Positions 1 through 8,157 of a stretch of 64,000 nt of DNA are shown in pieces. The stretch is from Verrucomicrobium spinosum DSM 4136 = JCM 18804 (GTDB lineage: Bacteria; Verrucomicrobiota; Verrucomicrobiia; Verrucomicrobiales; Verrucomicrobiaceae). The stretch spans positions 3,319,105 through 3,383,104 of the forward strand of contig NZ_ABIZ01000001.1 of the NCBI RefSeq assembly GCF_000172155.1. Reading direction: 5' to 3'. Position numbers and translations under genes: made by a program. Within the stretch, counting starts at the first letter, position 1. Every line of letters starts with the position of its first letter. The notes under the pieces were generated by a model that did no database searches, had not been told where the DNA came from, and saw only the letters and a program-made list of their open reading frames with translations.

Positions 1-1
1 C

Positions 2-751
2 TACCGTGAGCCCATGCACCTGCCGCCCATGGCACCGCATTCGGAGCTGTCCTCAGATCCCCACTCATTCTCCCGCGTATTCACTGCTGGCTTCTTTGAG
101 GCCATGGCGGGCATGCTCAAGGTGCATGCGGCTGAGCCGACTGCCAGAGACCTTCTCTCCGTCGCAAAAGACGCCGCCGCCCTGCTGGCCAAGGCCGTGC
201 GGACGGCAGCGCTGAGCGCGGCGTTCTACAGTGAGGTGGCGGCGCAGGTGATTTGGGCGGACGCTCCCCTTTTCGGCGGCAAGTATGACGAGGTGCTCCG
301 GAGCGCCTTTGTGCGTCGGGGTCTGTTGAGCCTGGAAGCGGTGCGCAGCCTGCGTGCGGAGGCGAATCGGGCGCTCAATGCCGGTAAACCTACCCCGGGA
401 GGCGATGAGATGCCTCGTGGTCGCGACATGATGATGCGTGCTACGGCCTACGGCTTGGGTGAGGGGGCGCTGGTTGTGAGGACAGCTTCGTTTTCACGTC
501 GCGGCATGATTGCTCCGGCCGCTCCGGATGCCGGGTCCACGCCAGTACCGGGAGTGGAGCAGGCCACGCAATCCTTTCTGGAAACGCTGTTTCGAAGGGG
601 GCGCGTGGATTTCAGCCTCTGTAAACCAGGTCTGAGCAGCGTGCCGCACACCCACGTGAAGCGGAAGACTCACTATCTGGTGGAACAAAATGGGCAGTAT
701 CACTTGCGCCGCCGATGTTTTGATGAAGGGTTCGAGGACTTGATCGCCTAG
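2..751 (+). CDS. C-terminal part of an unidentified protein (5' end outside window)
   Basis: The frame is open from the first bases of the window and ends with TAG at 749-751, so the gene very probably begins upstream. The first in-window ATG is at 14. About 249 residues are visible. I do not recognise the family with confidence. An alanine-rich helical stretch follows a Pro/His/Ser segment with the residues SDPHSFSRVFTAGFFEAMAG, which faintly recalls the C-terminal helical lobe of thermolysin-like metallopeptidases. No HExxH motif is visible here; if this were a peptidase, that motif would lie upstream. The C-terminus is basic and His/Arg-rich. The VOC-family gene starts 12 nt after the stop, so the two may be cotranscribed. 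Coding potential is good; function is unassigned. Confidence 0.6.
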   Translation, partial: YREPMHLPPMAPHSELSSDPHSFSRVFTAGFFEAMAGMLKVHAAEPTARDLLSVAKDAAALLAKAVRTAALSAAFYSEVAAQVIWADAPLFGGKYDEVLRSAFVRRGLLSLEAVRSLRAEANRALNAGKPTPGGDEMPRGRDMMMRATAYGLGEGALVVRTASFSRRGMIAPAAPDAGSTPVPGVEQATQSFLETLFRRGRVDFSLCKPGLSSVPHTHVKRKTHYLVEQNGQYHLRRRCFDEGFEDLIA

Positions 752-763
752 ACGAACCCTCGC

Positions 764-1111
764 ATGAAACTCGAGAAGGTAAAGTACGTCCTCATGGCCC
801 GGGACATGGATCGGGCCGTTGCGTTTTATGTTGGCACCTTTGGCCTGAGAGAGGGCTTTGTCAGTCCTTGGTGGTCAGAGCTTCTGTTTGGCGATGCCAT
901 CGTGGCCTTGCACGGAGGAGGGGAAGGGGAACAAACCGCCACCGGCCTCAGCTTCCAGGTGGATGATGCCGCCGCGGCATGTGGCGTGATCGAGGTGGCT
1001 GGCGGGAGCATCGTAGAGCCGCCGGTGCAACGTGAAGGCGAGCCGATCAAGCTGGGAAGGTTTGCAGATCCAGCGGGGAATCTGGTGATGCTGACGGAGT
1101 ATCTGGGGTGA
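764..1111 (+). CDS. VOC-family (glyoxalase/bleomycin-resistance-like) protein
   Basis: This 115-residue protein has the single-module vicinal-oxygen-chelate pattern. An N-terminal strand with KVKYVLMARDMDRAVAFY is followed by GTFGLREGF. A C-terminal half carries RFADPAGNLVMLTEYL, which is the typical FxDPdGN-L signature before the last strand. Members bind a divalent metal and act in isomerisation, ring cleavage or antibiotic sequestration, and sequence alone does not choose between these. The length matches one VOC domain, so the active form would be a dimer. The gene starts 12 nt after the upstream ORF and is probably cotranscribed with it. No signal peptide is present, so the protein is expected to be cytoplasmic. 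Family call firm, substrate unknown. Confidence 0.85.
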   Translation: MKLEKVKYVLMARDMDRAVAFYVGTFGLREGFVSPWWSELLFGDAIVALHGGGEGEQTATGLSFQVDDAAAACGVIEVAGGSIVEPPVQREGEPIKLGRFADPAGNLVMLTEYLG

Positions 1112-1203
1112 ACTAAGGTCGATGAGTCAATATTGCCTTGGCAGTCACAGCCGTCCTTTGTGGGGGGCGACTCCGTGAAAGTGGCTTGCCTCGCATGATG
1201 CAG

Positions 1204-1941
1204 TCACTTCACCACCTCGAACTCAGCAGGGGGCTCCGGCCAGGCATGGGGTTCGTGGAATACCAGTTCGATGTTGGGCGGTGCGTGTCGGACTGTAAAT
1301 CCGTTGCGCCAGGAGATCCAGTTCAGGTACATGCTGATTGGCACGGGATTCCCTTCGAACTCCGCCCGTGTGTAGCCATCGAGGTTGGGAGATCCTGAAG
1401 TCGTGATGTGAAGGTGGTGGCCGGCTTCATTGGCAAGCTGCGTGTCGATCTGGTCTTGTATCTGGGCAATTATTTCGCCGATACGGGCAAGATGAAATCC
1501 TTGGTAGTCGATTTTAATATTCTCCATATATTGGAACTGTTCATCAATCGCCTTGACCAGCGCGGGAGATTCCTTGGCGCGTACCGAGTGCCACAGCGCC
1601 CCCAAGATGATCCCTGAGCAGTCGTCGGCGCCCAATTTTCCGCAAGAGTACTGCAATGGTAAGTTCCGTCCCCATAGACCAAATTCGTTGCGAATTTTCA
1701 TGCCAAGGGACAAGTGCATGTTGGTTAGCGCCAGTGGCTTCGGAGTCCGGAGCATCCAATCCCGCGTGTCGGCGGGAAGGTCTCGTTCGAGACTGCGCAC
1801 CGCTCCCGCCACGGTCCAAGGTTGGTCGAACGGGAAGATAACCCACGCGATTCCTGTAACCAGAAGTAGGAGCGTGGCCAGTTTGACGGCGAGCTTCAGA
1901 GATACGCGGAAGAGCTTCTTGCGTGCGGTGGTGACTGGCAT
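1204..1941 (-). CDS. Membrane-anchored DUF6794-like protein
   Basis: This 245-residue protein has a positively charged N-terminus (residues 1-15), one hydrophobic segment at about 16-36 and a soluble remainder, so it looks like a type II anchored or secreted protein. After the anchor comes a tract with W-x-VAGAVRSLERDLP, then a HLSLGMKIRNEFGLWG-like block and a DDCSGIILGALWHSVRA block. This combination, a short helical repeat followed by G-M-x-IRN-x-[WF]-GLW and DD-x-SGIIL, is how I remember DUF6794 proteins of unknown function. The C-terminal third is less typical, with several Trp residues and polar loops. It is convergent with the VOC gene and separated from kamA by about 195 bp. No enzymatic motif was recognised. 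The family assignment comes from memory of the motif, not a search. Confidence 0.7.
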   Translation of the reverse strand: MPVTTARKKLFRVSLKLAVKLATLLLLVTGIAWVIFPFDQPWTVAGAVRSLERDLPADTRDWMLRTPKPLALTNMHLSLGMKIRNEFGLWGRNLPLQYSCGKLGADDCSGIILGALWHSVRAKESPALVKAIDEQFQYMENIKIDYQGFHLARIGEIIAQIQDQIDTQLANEAGHHLHITTSGSPNLDGYTRAEFEGNPVPISMYLNWISWRNGFTVRHAPPNIELVFHEPHAWPEPPAEFEVVK

Positions 1942-2079
1942 GGTGACGCATTTGAGAACTCCCTTACACTGATCCCTGGATCTAAAACAGGCGACGGGAG
2001 GACAATCAAGGAAGGCCCTGTATAATCGTGGTGAAAGCAGAACCCGAAGCCTCTCCCCCGTTTCGAAGAAAAAGACTCA

Positions 2080-2107
2080 AAGCCCTCTCGAGGGGGGAGG
2101 GGGGCTT
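2080..2107 (-). terminator. Possible terminator of the kamA-like gene
   Basis: Read on the minus strand, an AAGCCC arm and its GGGCTT complement enclose C-rich sequence. A nested CCCTC/GAGGG pair offers an alternative stem. The hairpin is followed by a T5 tract. It lies about 30 nt beyond the stop of the aminomutase gene. The C/G-rich loop makes the exact fold uncertain. Confidence 0.4.
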
Positions 2108-2136
2108 GAGTCTCAAGATGATCGAAGACGGAGGCC

Positions 2137-3357
2137 TTACCACTTGGCCGATGGTGCCCAGGTCATGGACAGACGATTGGTGCCGCTGGCAAAGAGGTTT
2201 GCGGATTTGGCGGTCTCCGGTTCGGGGTAGTCGAACACTTTGCCCTCGTAGTTGCGGATGAGGGTGTGGTGACTGTCCTTGGCAAGCACGTATTCCGGGT
2301 TCACTGGCACCTTGCCGCCACCGCCTGGAGCGTCGATGACGAATTGGGGCACACCGTAGCCAGTGGTGTGGCCACGAAGGCTCTCGATGATCTCCAACCC
2401 CTTGCTCACGCTGGTGCGGAGGTGTGAGCTGCCTTGAATGAGGTCGCACTGGTAGAGATAGTACGGGCGCACGCGGCTCATGAGCAGCTTGTGCACCAGA
2501 GCCTTCATCACTTCTGGATCGTCGTTAACGCCACGCAGGAGCACGCTCTGGTTTCCCAGCGGGATGCCGTGATTGGCCAGGCGTTCGAGAGCTTCTTTGA
2601 CCTCAATGGTGATTTCACGCGGGTGGTTGGTGTGCACACTCATCCACAAGGGATGGTACTTGGCGAGCATGGTGCACAGTTCGGGCGTGATGCGCTGGGG
2701 CAGGAAGATCGGCACCCGGGAACCGATACGAAGGAACTCGATGTGGGGGATGGCACGAAGGCGTTTGAGGATGCCTTCCAACTTTGCGTCGGAGAAGAGA
2801 AGGGCGTCGCCCCCGCTCAACAAGACATCCCGCACCTCGGTGTGGGCTTCCAGATACTTGAAGACGGCTTCAAACTCTGTGTGCAATTCCTGGTCCCCTA
2901 CGCCGCTCACCACGCGGCTACGGGTGCAGTAGCGGCAGTAGCTCGCGCAACGGTCCGTCACCAGGAAGAGCACGCGGTCTGGATAGCGGTGTACCAAGCC
3001 GGGCACTGGCATGTGGGAATCCTCGCCACAGGGGTCGGACATCTCATCCGGGTCATCCCAGGTCTCCTCGATGCGGGGGATCACCTGGCGACGGATGGGG
3101 CAGTCGGGATCCGTGGGGTGAATCAGGTTGAAGAAATGGGGCGTGATTGCCATGGCCAGCTTGTTGCCGGAAAGCAGCACTCCGGCGCGCTCTTCCTCGC
3201 TCAAGACCAGATGCTCCTCCAGTTTGGCCAGAGAGTTGACCCGGTTCTTCAACTGCCACTGGGCGCTGTTCCACTCCGCTTCGGATACGTTCTTGTCTTT
3301 CCAATAGCCGGGGGCGTGGCTGCGGAACGCTTTTTCAGGAAGTCTGGATGTGAGCAT
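2137..3357 (-). CDS. kamA: KamA-family radical SAM aminomutase (lysine 2,3-aminomutase-like)
   Basis: Radical-SAM protein of the KamA group, which moves an alpha-amino group to the beta position using a [4Fe-4S] cluster, S-adenosylmethionine and PLP. The cluster motif C-x3-C-x2-C is present as CASYCRYC (about C137, C141, C144) after the strand RVLFLVTDR. A GGDALL motif follows, and DAPGGGGKVP near the C-terminus precedes the stretch that usually carries the PLP lysine. I chose the ATG at 3357 (406 residues) because the homologous region begins soon after it. A further 35 in-frame codons up to 3462 look non-coding. The length fits KamA rather than the shorter EpmB proteins, and no efp or epmA is nearby. 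Substrate could be lysine or glutamate; beta-lysine derivatives often serve as osmolytes, which is an inference here. Confidence 0.88.
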   Translation of the reverse strand: MLTSRLPEKAFRSHAPGYWKDKNVSEAEWNSAQWQLKNRVNSLAKLEEHLVLSEEERAGVLLSGNKLAMAITPHFFNLIHPTDPDCPIRRQVIPRIEETWDDPDEMSDPCGEDSHMPVPGLVHRYPDRVLFLVTDRCASYCRYCTRSRVVSGVGDQELHTEFEAVFKYLEAHTEVRDVLLSGGDALLFSDAKLEGILKRLRAIPHIEFLRIGSRVPIFLPQRITPELCTMLAKYHPLWMSVHTNHPREITIEVKEALERLANHGIPLGNQSVLLRGVNDDPEVMKALVHKLLMSRVRPYYLYQCDLIQGSSHLRTSVSKGLEIIESLRGHTTGYGVPQFVIDAPGGGGKVPVNPEYVLAKDSHHTLIRNYEGKVFDYPEPETAKSANLFASGTNRLSMTWAPSAKW

Positions 3358-3526
3358 GGAGTGTTGTGCCGTGATGCTAGAACGACCGTTGTTAGTGTCA
3401 AATTCGTAAGAAGTACGACAGCTGCGGCTGTCGTGGTCACCTTCTGGATTGAAACTTTTCATGGGGATTGGTTGCTGCGGGATGGAAATGTTTCAGCGTA
3501 GCGCTACCCTGTGTTAAAAAGACGCC

Positions 3527-4603
3527 ATGTTGCAGCACGCCCGTGAAATTGCCCCTTCGGTCTCCTGGGAGATCCTTGTCCGGGTGAAACGCAGCGGCGG
3601 CATGTCCGTCAACGAACTGGCGGCGGAGTTGAAAATGTCCTACATGGGCGTGAAACAACACTGCGATGATCTGCGAAAGCAGGGTTATGTGGATACGTGG
3701 CGTCGTCCGAAAGGGACGGGGCGCCCCGAGAAAATTTACCGGCCGGCACCCAAGCTCGACCTTGTGCTGACCAACTGGGGAAGTGAACTCTGCCTGGGGC
3801 TGCTGGCTCACGCCGCCCAGGCGTATGGGGAGTCTGCCCCGGAGCGCCTGCTTTACAGCTATCTCCAGCAAAAGGCGGAGCGCTGGTCGTCGAAAATGAA
3901 GGGTAAGACCCTGCGCGAACGCCTGGTGGAACTGGTGAAGATGCGCAATGCGGACGGGTGGATGGCTGAGCTGGTGACCGATGAGCACGGCACGCGCCTG
4001 CTCGATCATCACAGCCCCCTCGCCGAGGTGGCACGCCTCTACCCAAACGTCTGGGAGATGGAGTCTCGGGCGCTGACCAAGGTCCTTGGCATTCCCATTG
4101 AGCGCACCGTAAATGGTGCCCGCAGCGAGATGCGACTGATCACGGGCGATGAGGTGCCTGCGTCGGCGGTGGTGCCTGTTTCAACCCTGGTGCAAGCGGT
4201 GGCCCCCGTGTTGGAGCCGGAACCTGATCCCGAACCGGAATTTTCCCAGAGCCCTGAGCCTGTGCCGTTGGAGGAAGCTGAGGTCGAACTCGTGGAGCAG
4301 GCGGCGCCTTTGCCGAATCCTGCGCCTCCTGCGCCTCCCTTGGTGGAGGAAGGCTCCTCGTGGCCCGAGCCGCTCAGTTCTCCAGTTTTTGCTGATGTGC
4401 CCGACGTTAGATTCGAGCCGGAGGATGTGGTAGCGATCGAGGAGGAGCCGACTCTGGCTGCCGAAGCAGAGGAGCCTGACGCACCCTCTCTTGATTCCGC
4501 CCCGCTCGAAGTGGTGCCAACTGTTCCGACCCCGAAATCCAAAGCCTCCACTGCGTCTGCCAAAAAAGGTCAGGCAGTGCAGGCTGACTTGTTCGATTTC
4601 TAG
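3527..4603 (+). CDS. Winged-helix transcriptional regulator with Pro/Glu-rich tail
   Basis: Residues 1-75 form a winged helix-turn-helix: VSWEILVRVKRSGGMSVNEL, then AELKMSYMGVKQHCDDLRKQGYV, followed by a wing containing RRPKGTGRPEKIYRP. The KGTGRPEKIYR wing is typical of the SufR/COG2345 type of ArsR-like regulator. A helical region (about 76-200) follows, without the Cys cluster seen in true SufR. From about residue 205 the protein is low-complexity, Pro/Glu/Ala-rich and probably disordered, ending in a short basic stretch and LFDF. The gene is divergent from kamA; if the 3357 start of kamA is right, about 170 bp separate the two starts. Control of kamA or of itself is possible. Regulator class reasonably sure, effector unknown. 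Confidence 0.75.
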   Translation: MLQHAREIAPSVSWEILVRVKRSGGMSVNELAAELKMSYMGVKQHCDDLRKQGYVDTWRRPKGTGRPEKIYRPAPKLDLVLTNWGSELCLGLLAHAAQAYGESAPERLLYSYLQQKAERWSSKMKGKTLRERLVELVKMRNADGWMAELVTDEHGTRLLDHHSPLAEVARLYPNVWEMESRALTKVLGIPIERTVNGARSEMRLITGDEVPASAVVPVSTLVQAVAPVLEPEPDPEPEFSQSPEPVPLEEAEVELVEQAAPLPNPAPPAPPLVEEGSSWPEPLSSPVFADVPDVRFEPEDVVAIEEEPTLAAEAEEPDAPSLDSAPLEVVPTVPTPKSKASTASAKKGQAVQADLFDF

Positions 4604-4781
4604 AGATTCGTGTGAAGGCCTGCACACCACCTGGGCTGTCCGTGACGGTCTCAAGACCTGCCGACTTTGCGTTGCTCATCGGTTGTGAATCTCGATTCAC
4701 GCCCTCTTCGCGGTTTGTCCTGACTCAAAATGCCTCGCAATACTCCCAGCGTTTTTATCCCAACAGGTTCTCACAATTCGA

Positions 4782-6683
4782 TTACTTGCCGGTGTCTTGG
4801 TTTTTGCCAGCAGGTGCGGGCATCCCCAGGTCGGTTGAGATTTTTTCATGGAGGCGCACGACGTATTCCTGAAGTCGTTTTGGGGTGTTGGGATCTCTCA
4901 AGGGCAGCGCGGCGATGCGATCCTTAACGGGCAAAGCTTTTTCATCAAGGGCGTCCAGCCCATTGAGCGCCTCCATCGCCGCGGGTTGACTGCTCTGGGT
5001 GGGATCAGCCTCCCTCACCAGGAGGGCAAGGCACGCCAGGAGGTCAGATGATGGGCCGTGCAGGCCGATTGCGGAAGCAGCGGCGATGCGTACGCTGGGC
5101 GAGGTGTCGCCGAAAAGAACAAGCAGGCGATCATGACCAGCTTGAACTCCGGCGGCTCCGCGCATCTGGAGTCCTAGCACTCCCCAATAACGCATGATGG
5201 GATGGGGGTGCGAGAGTGCGTTGACGAACGGAGTGGGGTCGGCATCCGAGTAGCGGGAGGCGCGAGACGCCAAATCGAACACCGCCTCAAAAGGATAGGC
5301 CGCCTCAGTCTGGAAGGCGTCCCGGGGTGACTGCTGGTTCCCGGAAATTCGCAGCCGTTCAGCCTCTGGAATGAAGCCCAGATCGCGAACCTGACGGGCC
5401 TGGTTCTCCAGAGCTTTCCGCAGGGTGTTCAGGCTTTTCTGGTGTTCGGGAGTCTCTGCCAGATTGTGGATCTCCCATGGATCGGATTGCAGCTCATAGA
5501 GCTCTTCCACGGGTTTGGGCTCCCAGAAATGGCGCTGATCGGCATTCAATTTCCCCGCGGCGGCCAGATCCCGCCAGACGCGGGCAGTAGGCATCTGGAA
5601 CATGTAGCCGAGATGCTGACCGTAGGGCAGATGAGGCATGTAGTGTCGCATATAGACGAAGCGACCATCCGTGACGCTGCGCACCAGATCGTAGCGTTCA
5701 TCCATGCGCCCGCGGAATCCATGGAGAAACTCCGGGGCGGGGGCGGTGTGGGCTCCCGCGAAGGCTCGTCCTTGTAGGAAAGGGGGGGCATCTTTGCCGA
5801 TCAGGCTTAGCAGCGTGGGAGCCAGATCCACGAAGCTGACAAGGCGATCAGTCGAACCGCCTGCTTGGTAGCCCTCGGGAGCAAGGTGGGCATACTTGGG
5901 TGGAAAATAAACGATGAGCGGCACCTGCAGTCCGCTGTTGTATGGCCATCTCTTGCTCCGGGGCATCCCTGCACCGTGATCGCCGTAGTAGAAGACGATG
6001 GTGGTCTCTGCCAGACCGGATTCGTCCAGCTCCTTCAGTCGCCGACCCACTTCCTGATCCATCTCTGTGAGTTTGTCATAATACTGCGCCCAGTCGTGCC
6101 GCACTTCCGGCGTATCAGGATGGTAAGGGGGGAGGGGGGCCGCTGCGGGATCATGCACCAGCTTGTGACCGGGTGTCCGGATCTGGCTCTCGTGCGAGAT
6201 CGTCGTGTTAAAGACCGCGAAAAACGGCTGATTTGCGGGCCGCTTGTTGTAGTGCGCCTTGGCACTGCTTTCGTCCCAGGTGCCATCAGGCTTGTCCAGG
6301 TTGTAGTCTTCCTTGCTGTTGTTGGTGCAGTAGTAGCCTGCCGCCCGCAGCAGTTGCGGATAGAGCAGGGTCCCGGCGGGCAGGGGAACCATGGATCGCA
6401 TGTGCTCACCGCCATCGCCCGTGGGGTAGCGCCCGCTGATGATGGTGGTGCGGGCCGGGGCGCACACGGGTGCGTTGGACCATGCCTTGTTGTACCGCAG
6501 ACCGCGGGCCGCCAGCGCATCAAGGTTGGGCGTCCTGGCGTACTTGTCGCCATAACAACCCAGTTGCGGTCCGTTGTCCTCACTGGTCAGCCACAAAATA
6601 TTGGGCGGGGTTTCCGCATGGGTCGTGGCGGGAGGAATAAACAGAAGCAGTAAAAAGAGCAGAAGGAGGCGACGGGGATGCAT
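4782..6683 (-). CDS. Exported type I sulfatase with HEAT-like C-terminal extension
   Basis: Formylglycine-dependent sulfatase of the alkaline phosphatase superfamily, probably acting on sulfated glycans outside the cytoplasm. I chose the ATG at 6683 because it gives a clean signal peptide (MHPRRLLLLFLLLLFIPPAT, cleavage after THA). The ORF can be read further up to 6731. The modification motif is C-A-P-A-R (C74-R78), followed by TTIISGRYPTG. The N-terminal metal site reads WLTSEDNGP and the second metal/acid region reads YYGDHGAGMPRSK. After the sulfatase fold (to about residue 450), roughly 150 Ala/Leu-rich residues resemble HEAT or armadillo repeats. That extension recurs in planctomycete and verrucomicrobial sulfatases. 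It diverges from hprK. A formylglycine-generating enzyme must be encoded elsewhere. Confidence 0.9.
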   Translation of the reverse strand: MHPRRLLLLFLLLLFIPPATTHAETPPNILWLTSEDNGPQLGCYGDKYARTPNLDALAARGLRYNKAWSNAPVCAPARTTIISGRYPTGDGGEHMRSMVPLPAGTLLYPQLLRAAGYYCTNNSKEDYNLDKPDGTWDESSAKAHYNKRPANQPFFAVFNTTISHESQIRTPGHKLVHDPAAAPLPPYHPDTPEVRHDWAQYYDKLTEMDQEVGRRLKELDESGLAETTIVFYYGDHGAGMPRSKRWPYNSGLQVPLIVYFPPKYAHLAPEGYQAGGSTDRLVSFVDLAPTLLSLIGKDAPPFLQGRAFAGAHTAPAPEFLHGFRGRMDERYDLVRSVTDGRFVYMRHYMPHLPYGQHLGYMFQMPTARVWRDLAAAGKLNADQRHFWEPKPVEELYELQSDPWEIHNLAETPEHQKSLNTLRKALENQARQVRDLGFIPEAERLRISGNQQSPRDAFQTEAAYPFEAVFDLASRASRYSDADPTPFVNALSHPHPIMRYWGVLGLQMRGAAGVQAGHDRLLVLFGDTSPSVRIAAASAIGLHGPSSDLLACLALLVREADPTQSSQPAAMEALNGLDALDEKALPVKDRIAALPLRDPNTPKRLQEYVVRLHEKISTDLGMPAPAGKNQDTGK

Positions 6684-6757
6684 CCCGCTAAGACGAAGTG
6701 GGAGAGCCCTGAATTGCAACCATTTGCCCATGGGCCGAAAGCCTCTATGGTGGGCTC

Positions 6758-7735
6758 ATGCCAGAGCATGTCATCCATCACAAGGTCAAACGGCCGTCGT
6801 CCATCACCGTGGGCGAGTTCTTTGAGCGGAACCGGGAGGCACTCAAGCTCAAGCTGATGGGAACGGTGACGGGATTCTCCCGGAAAATCAATGAACCCTC
6901 GGTCAACCGACCGGGCTTGGCCCTGAGCGGATTCTTCACCTATTTTGCCTACAAGCGCATCCAGGTCATCGGCAACTCGGAGGTCTCCTATCTCAACGGG
7001 TTGGCCCCAGAGGAAGCCGGCCGCCGGTTCAGACAACTCTGCATGGCGGACATCCCTTGTCTGGTTGTGGCGAGAGAAAAGCGACTGAACCAGGATTTGA
7101 TCCGGGTCGCGGATGATAATGGCATCAGCGTCTTCCAGACTTCCATGGTGACCATGAAATTCATCAACGCTGCCACCATCCGTCTGGACTGGGCGTTTGC
7201 GCCCACCACGGTCATTCACGGATGCCTCGTGGATGTCCAGGGGGTGGGAGTGCTGATCCAGGGCCCCAGTGGTAGTGGTAAGAGTGAGGCAGTCCTTGGG
7301 CTTTTGGAGCGCGGGGCCAGCATGGTGGCAGACGACGCCGTGCACTTTCGCATGATCGAGGAGCGCGAGATCCATGGCCGGGCTCCTGACCTGACCCGCA
7401 ATCTCATCGAAGTGCGGGGAATTGGCCTGCTGAATGTTGCCGCCATCTTCGGCGTGGGGGCGGTTCGGTTGTCTAAACGACTTGACCTGGTCACCCAATT
7501 GTTGCCCGATGCAGACCTGAGTGAAGTTGAACGGTTTGACGCGGGCACACACACGGTGAACATTCTGGGAATGGATGTTCCACTTCTTCAAGTACCGGTC
7601 GTCGCCGGTCGTGATGTGGCCGGACTCATCGAAATTGCCGCCCTAAACCACAAACTGAGAACCTTTGGCTACAACAGCGCCGCGGAATTCGACCAAAGGC
7701 TCTTGAAAAAAATGGCGGATGAGCAATCAGGGTAG
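6758..7735 (+). CDS. hprK: HPr kinase/phosphorylase
   Basis: Bifunctional enzyme that phosphorylates and dephosphorylates a regulatory serine on HPr. The N-terminal half is the HprK-N domain (SSITVGEFFER to about residue 140). The C-terminal catalytic domain begins with the HGCLVDVQGVGVLIQ strand. It carries the P-loop GPSGSGKSE at about 169-177, a VADDAV motif and the HprK-type ...IEVRGIGLLNVAAIFG... stretch. The length of 325 residues is normal. The HPr gene follows within 40 nt and EI about 110 nt later, which supports one operon. In organisms with HprK but few sugar permeases, this trio acts as a regulatory phosphorelay rather than for transport. The call is firm. Confidence 0.95.
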   Translation: MPEHVIHHKVKRPSSITVGEFFERNREALKLKLMGTVTGFSRKINEPSVNRPGLALSGFFTYFAYKRIQVIGNSEVSYLNGLAPEEAGRRFRQLCMADIPCLVVAREKRLNQDLIRVADDNGISVFQTSMVTMKFINAATIRLDWAFAPTTVIHGCLVDVQGVGVLIQGPSGSGKSEAVLGLLERGASMVADDAVHFRMIEEREIHGRAPDLTRNLIEVRGIGLLNVAAIFGVGAVRLSKRLDLVTQLLPDADLSEVERFDAGTHTVNILGMDVPLLQVPVVAGRDVAGLIEIAALNHKLRTFGYNSAAEFDQRLLKKMADEQSG

Positions 7736-7774
7736 CCTCAGATCGCACTCTTGGCCGTTAGGAAAAAAGACAGC

Positions 7775-8050
7775 ATGAGCACTTGCACCCAAGAATTTAC
7801 CATCAGCAACAAACTGGGCATGCATGCGCGCCCTGCAGCGCAATTCGTCAAGAGAGCCAGCAAGTACAAGTGTAATGTCTGGGTGGAGAAGGATGACGAG
7901 CAAGTGAATGGCAAGAGCATCATGGGTCTCATGATGCTGGCCGCCGGCCACGGAGCGAAAATCATCGTCACTGCGGAGGGGGCCGATGCCGAGGCTGCTG
8001 TCAAGGAACTTGGCTCTCTCATCCAAAGTGGGTTTGACGACGGGGACTGA
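7775..8050 (+). CDS. ptsH: Phosphocarrier protein HPr
   Basis: A 91-residue HPr. The EI-dependent phosphorylation site lies in NKLGMHARPAA (His17) and the HprK-dependent serine in NGKSIMGLMML (Ser48). I chose the ATG at 7775 because it sits just after the purine-rich AGGAAAAAAGA ribosome binding site. A longer reading from a TTG at 7751 would add eight unlikely residues. The retention of Ser48 next to an intact HprK means both phosphorylation modes should operate. The gene lies 39 nt after hprK and about 110 nt before ptsI. No membrane EII components appear in the window, so the downstream phosphate acceptor is unknown. Confidence 0.95.
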   Translation: MSTCTQEFTISNKLGMHARPAAQFVKRASKYKCNVWVEKDDEQVNGKSIMGLMMLAAGHGAKIIVTAEGADAEAAVKELGSLIQSGFDDGD

Positions 8051-8157
8051 CGCTGCTTGCATAGGCGCCTCAGTGAACCTTCTTATCCCTTGCTGGCATG
8101 ATTCCCGCTAACGCGGGGGTCGTCATTTGCCTTCTAGGGGGTCATTCCTCATCTCTC

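Noticed and set aside
2434-3501. Long plus-strand ORF (355 codons) opposite the kamA gene
   Set aside because: Antisense shadow of a gene with clear radical-SAM motifs.
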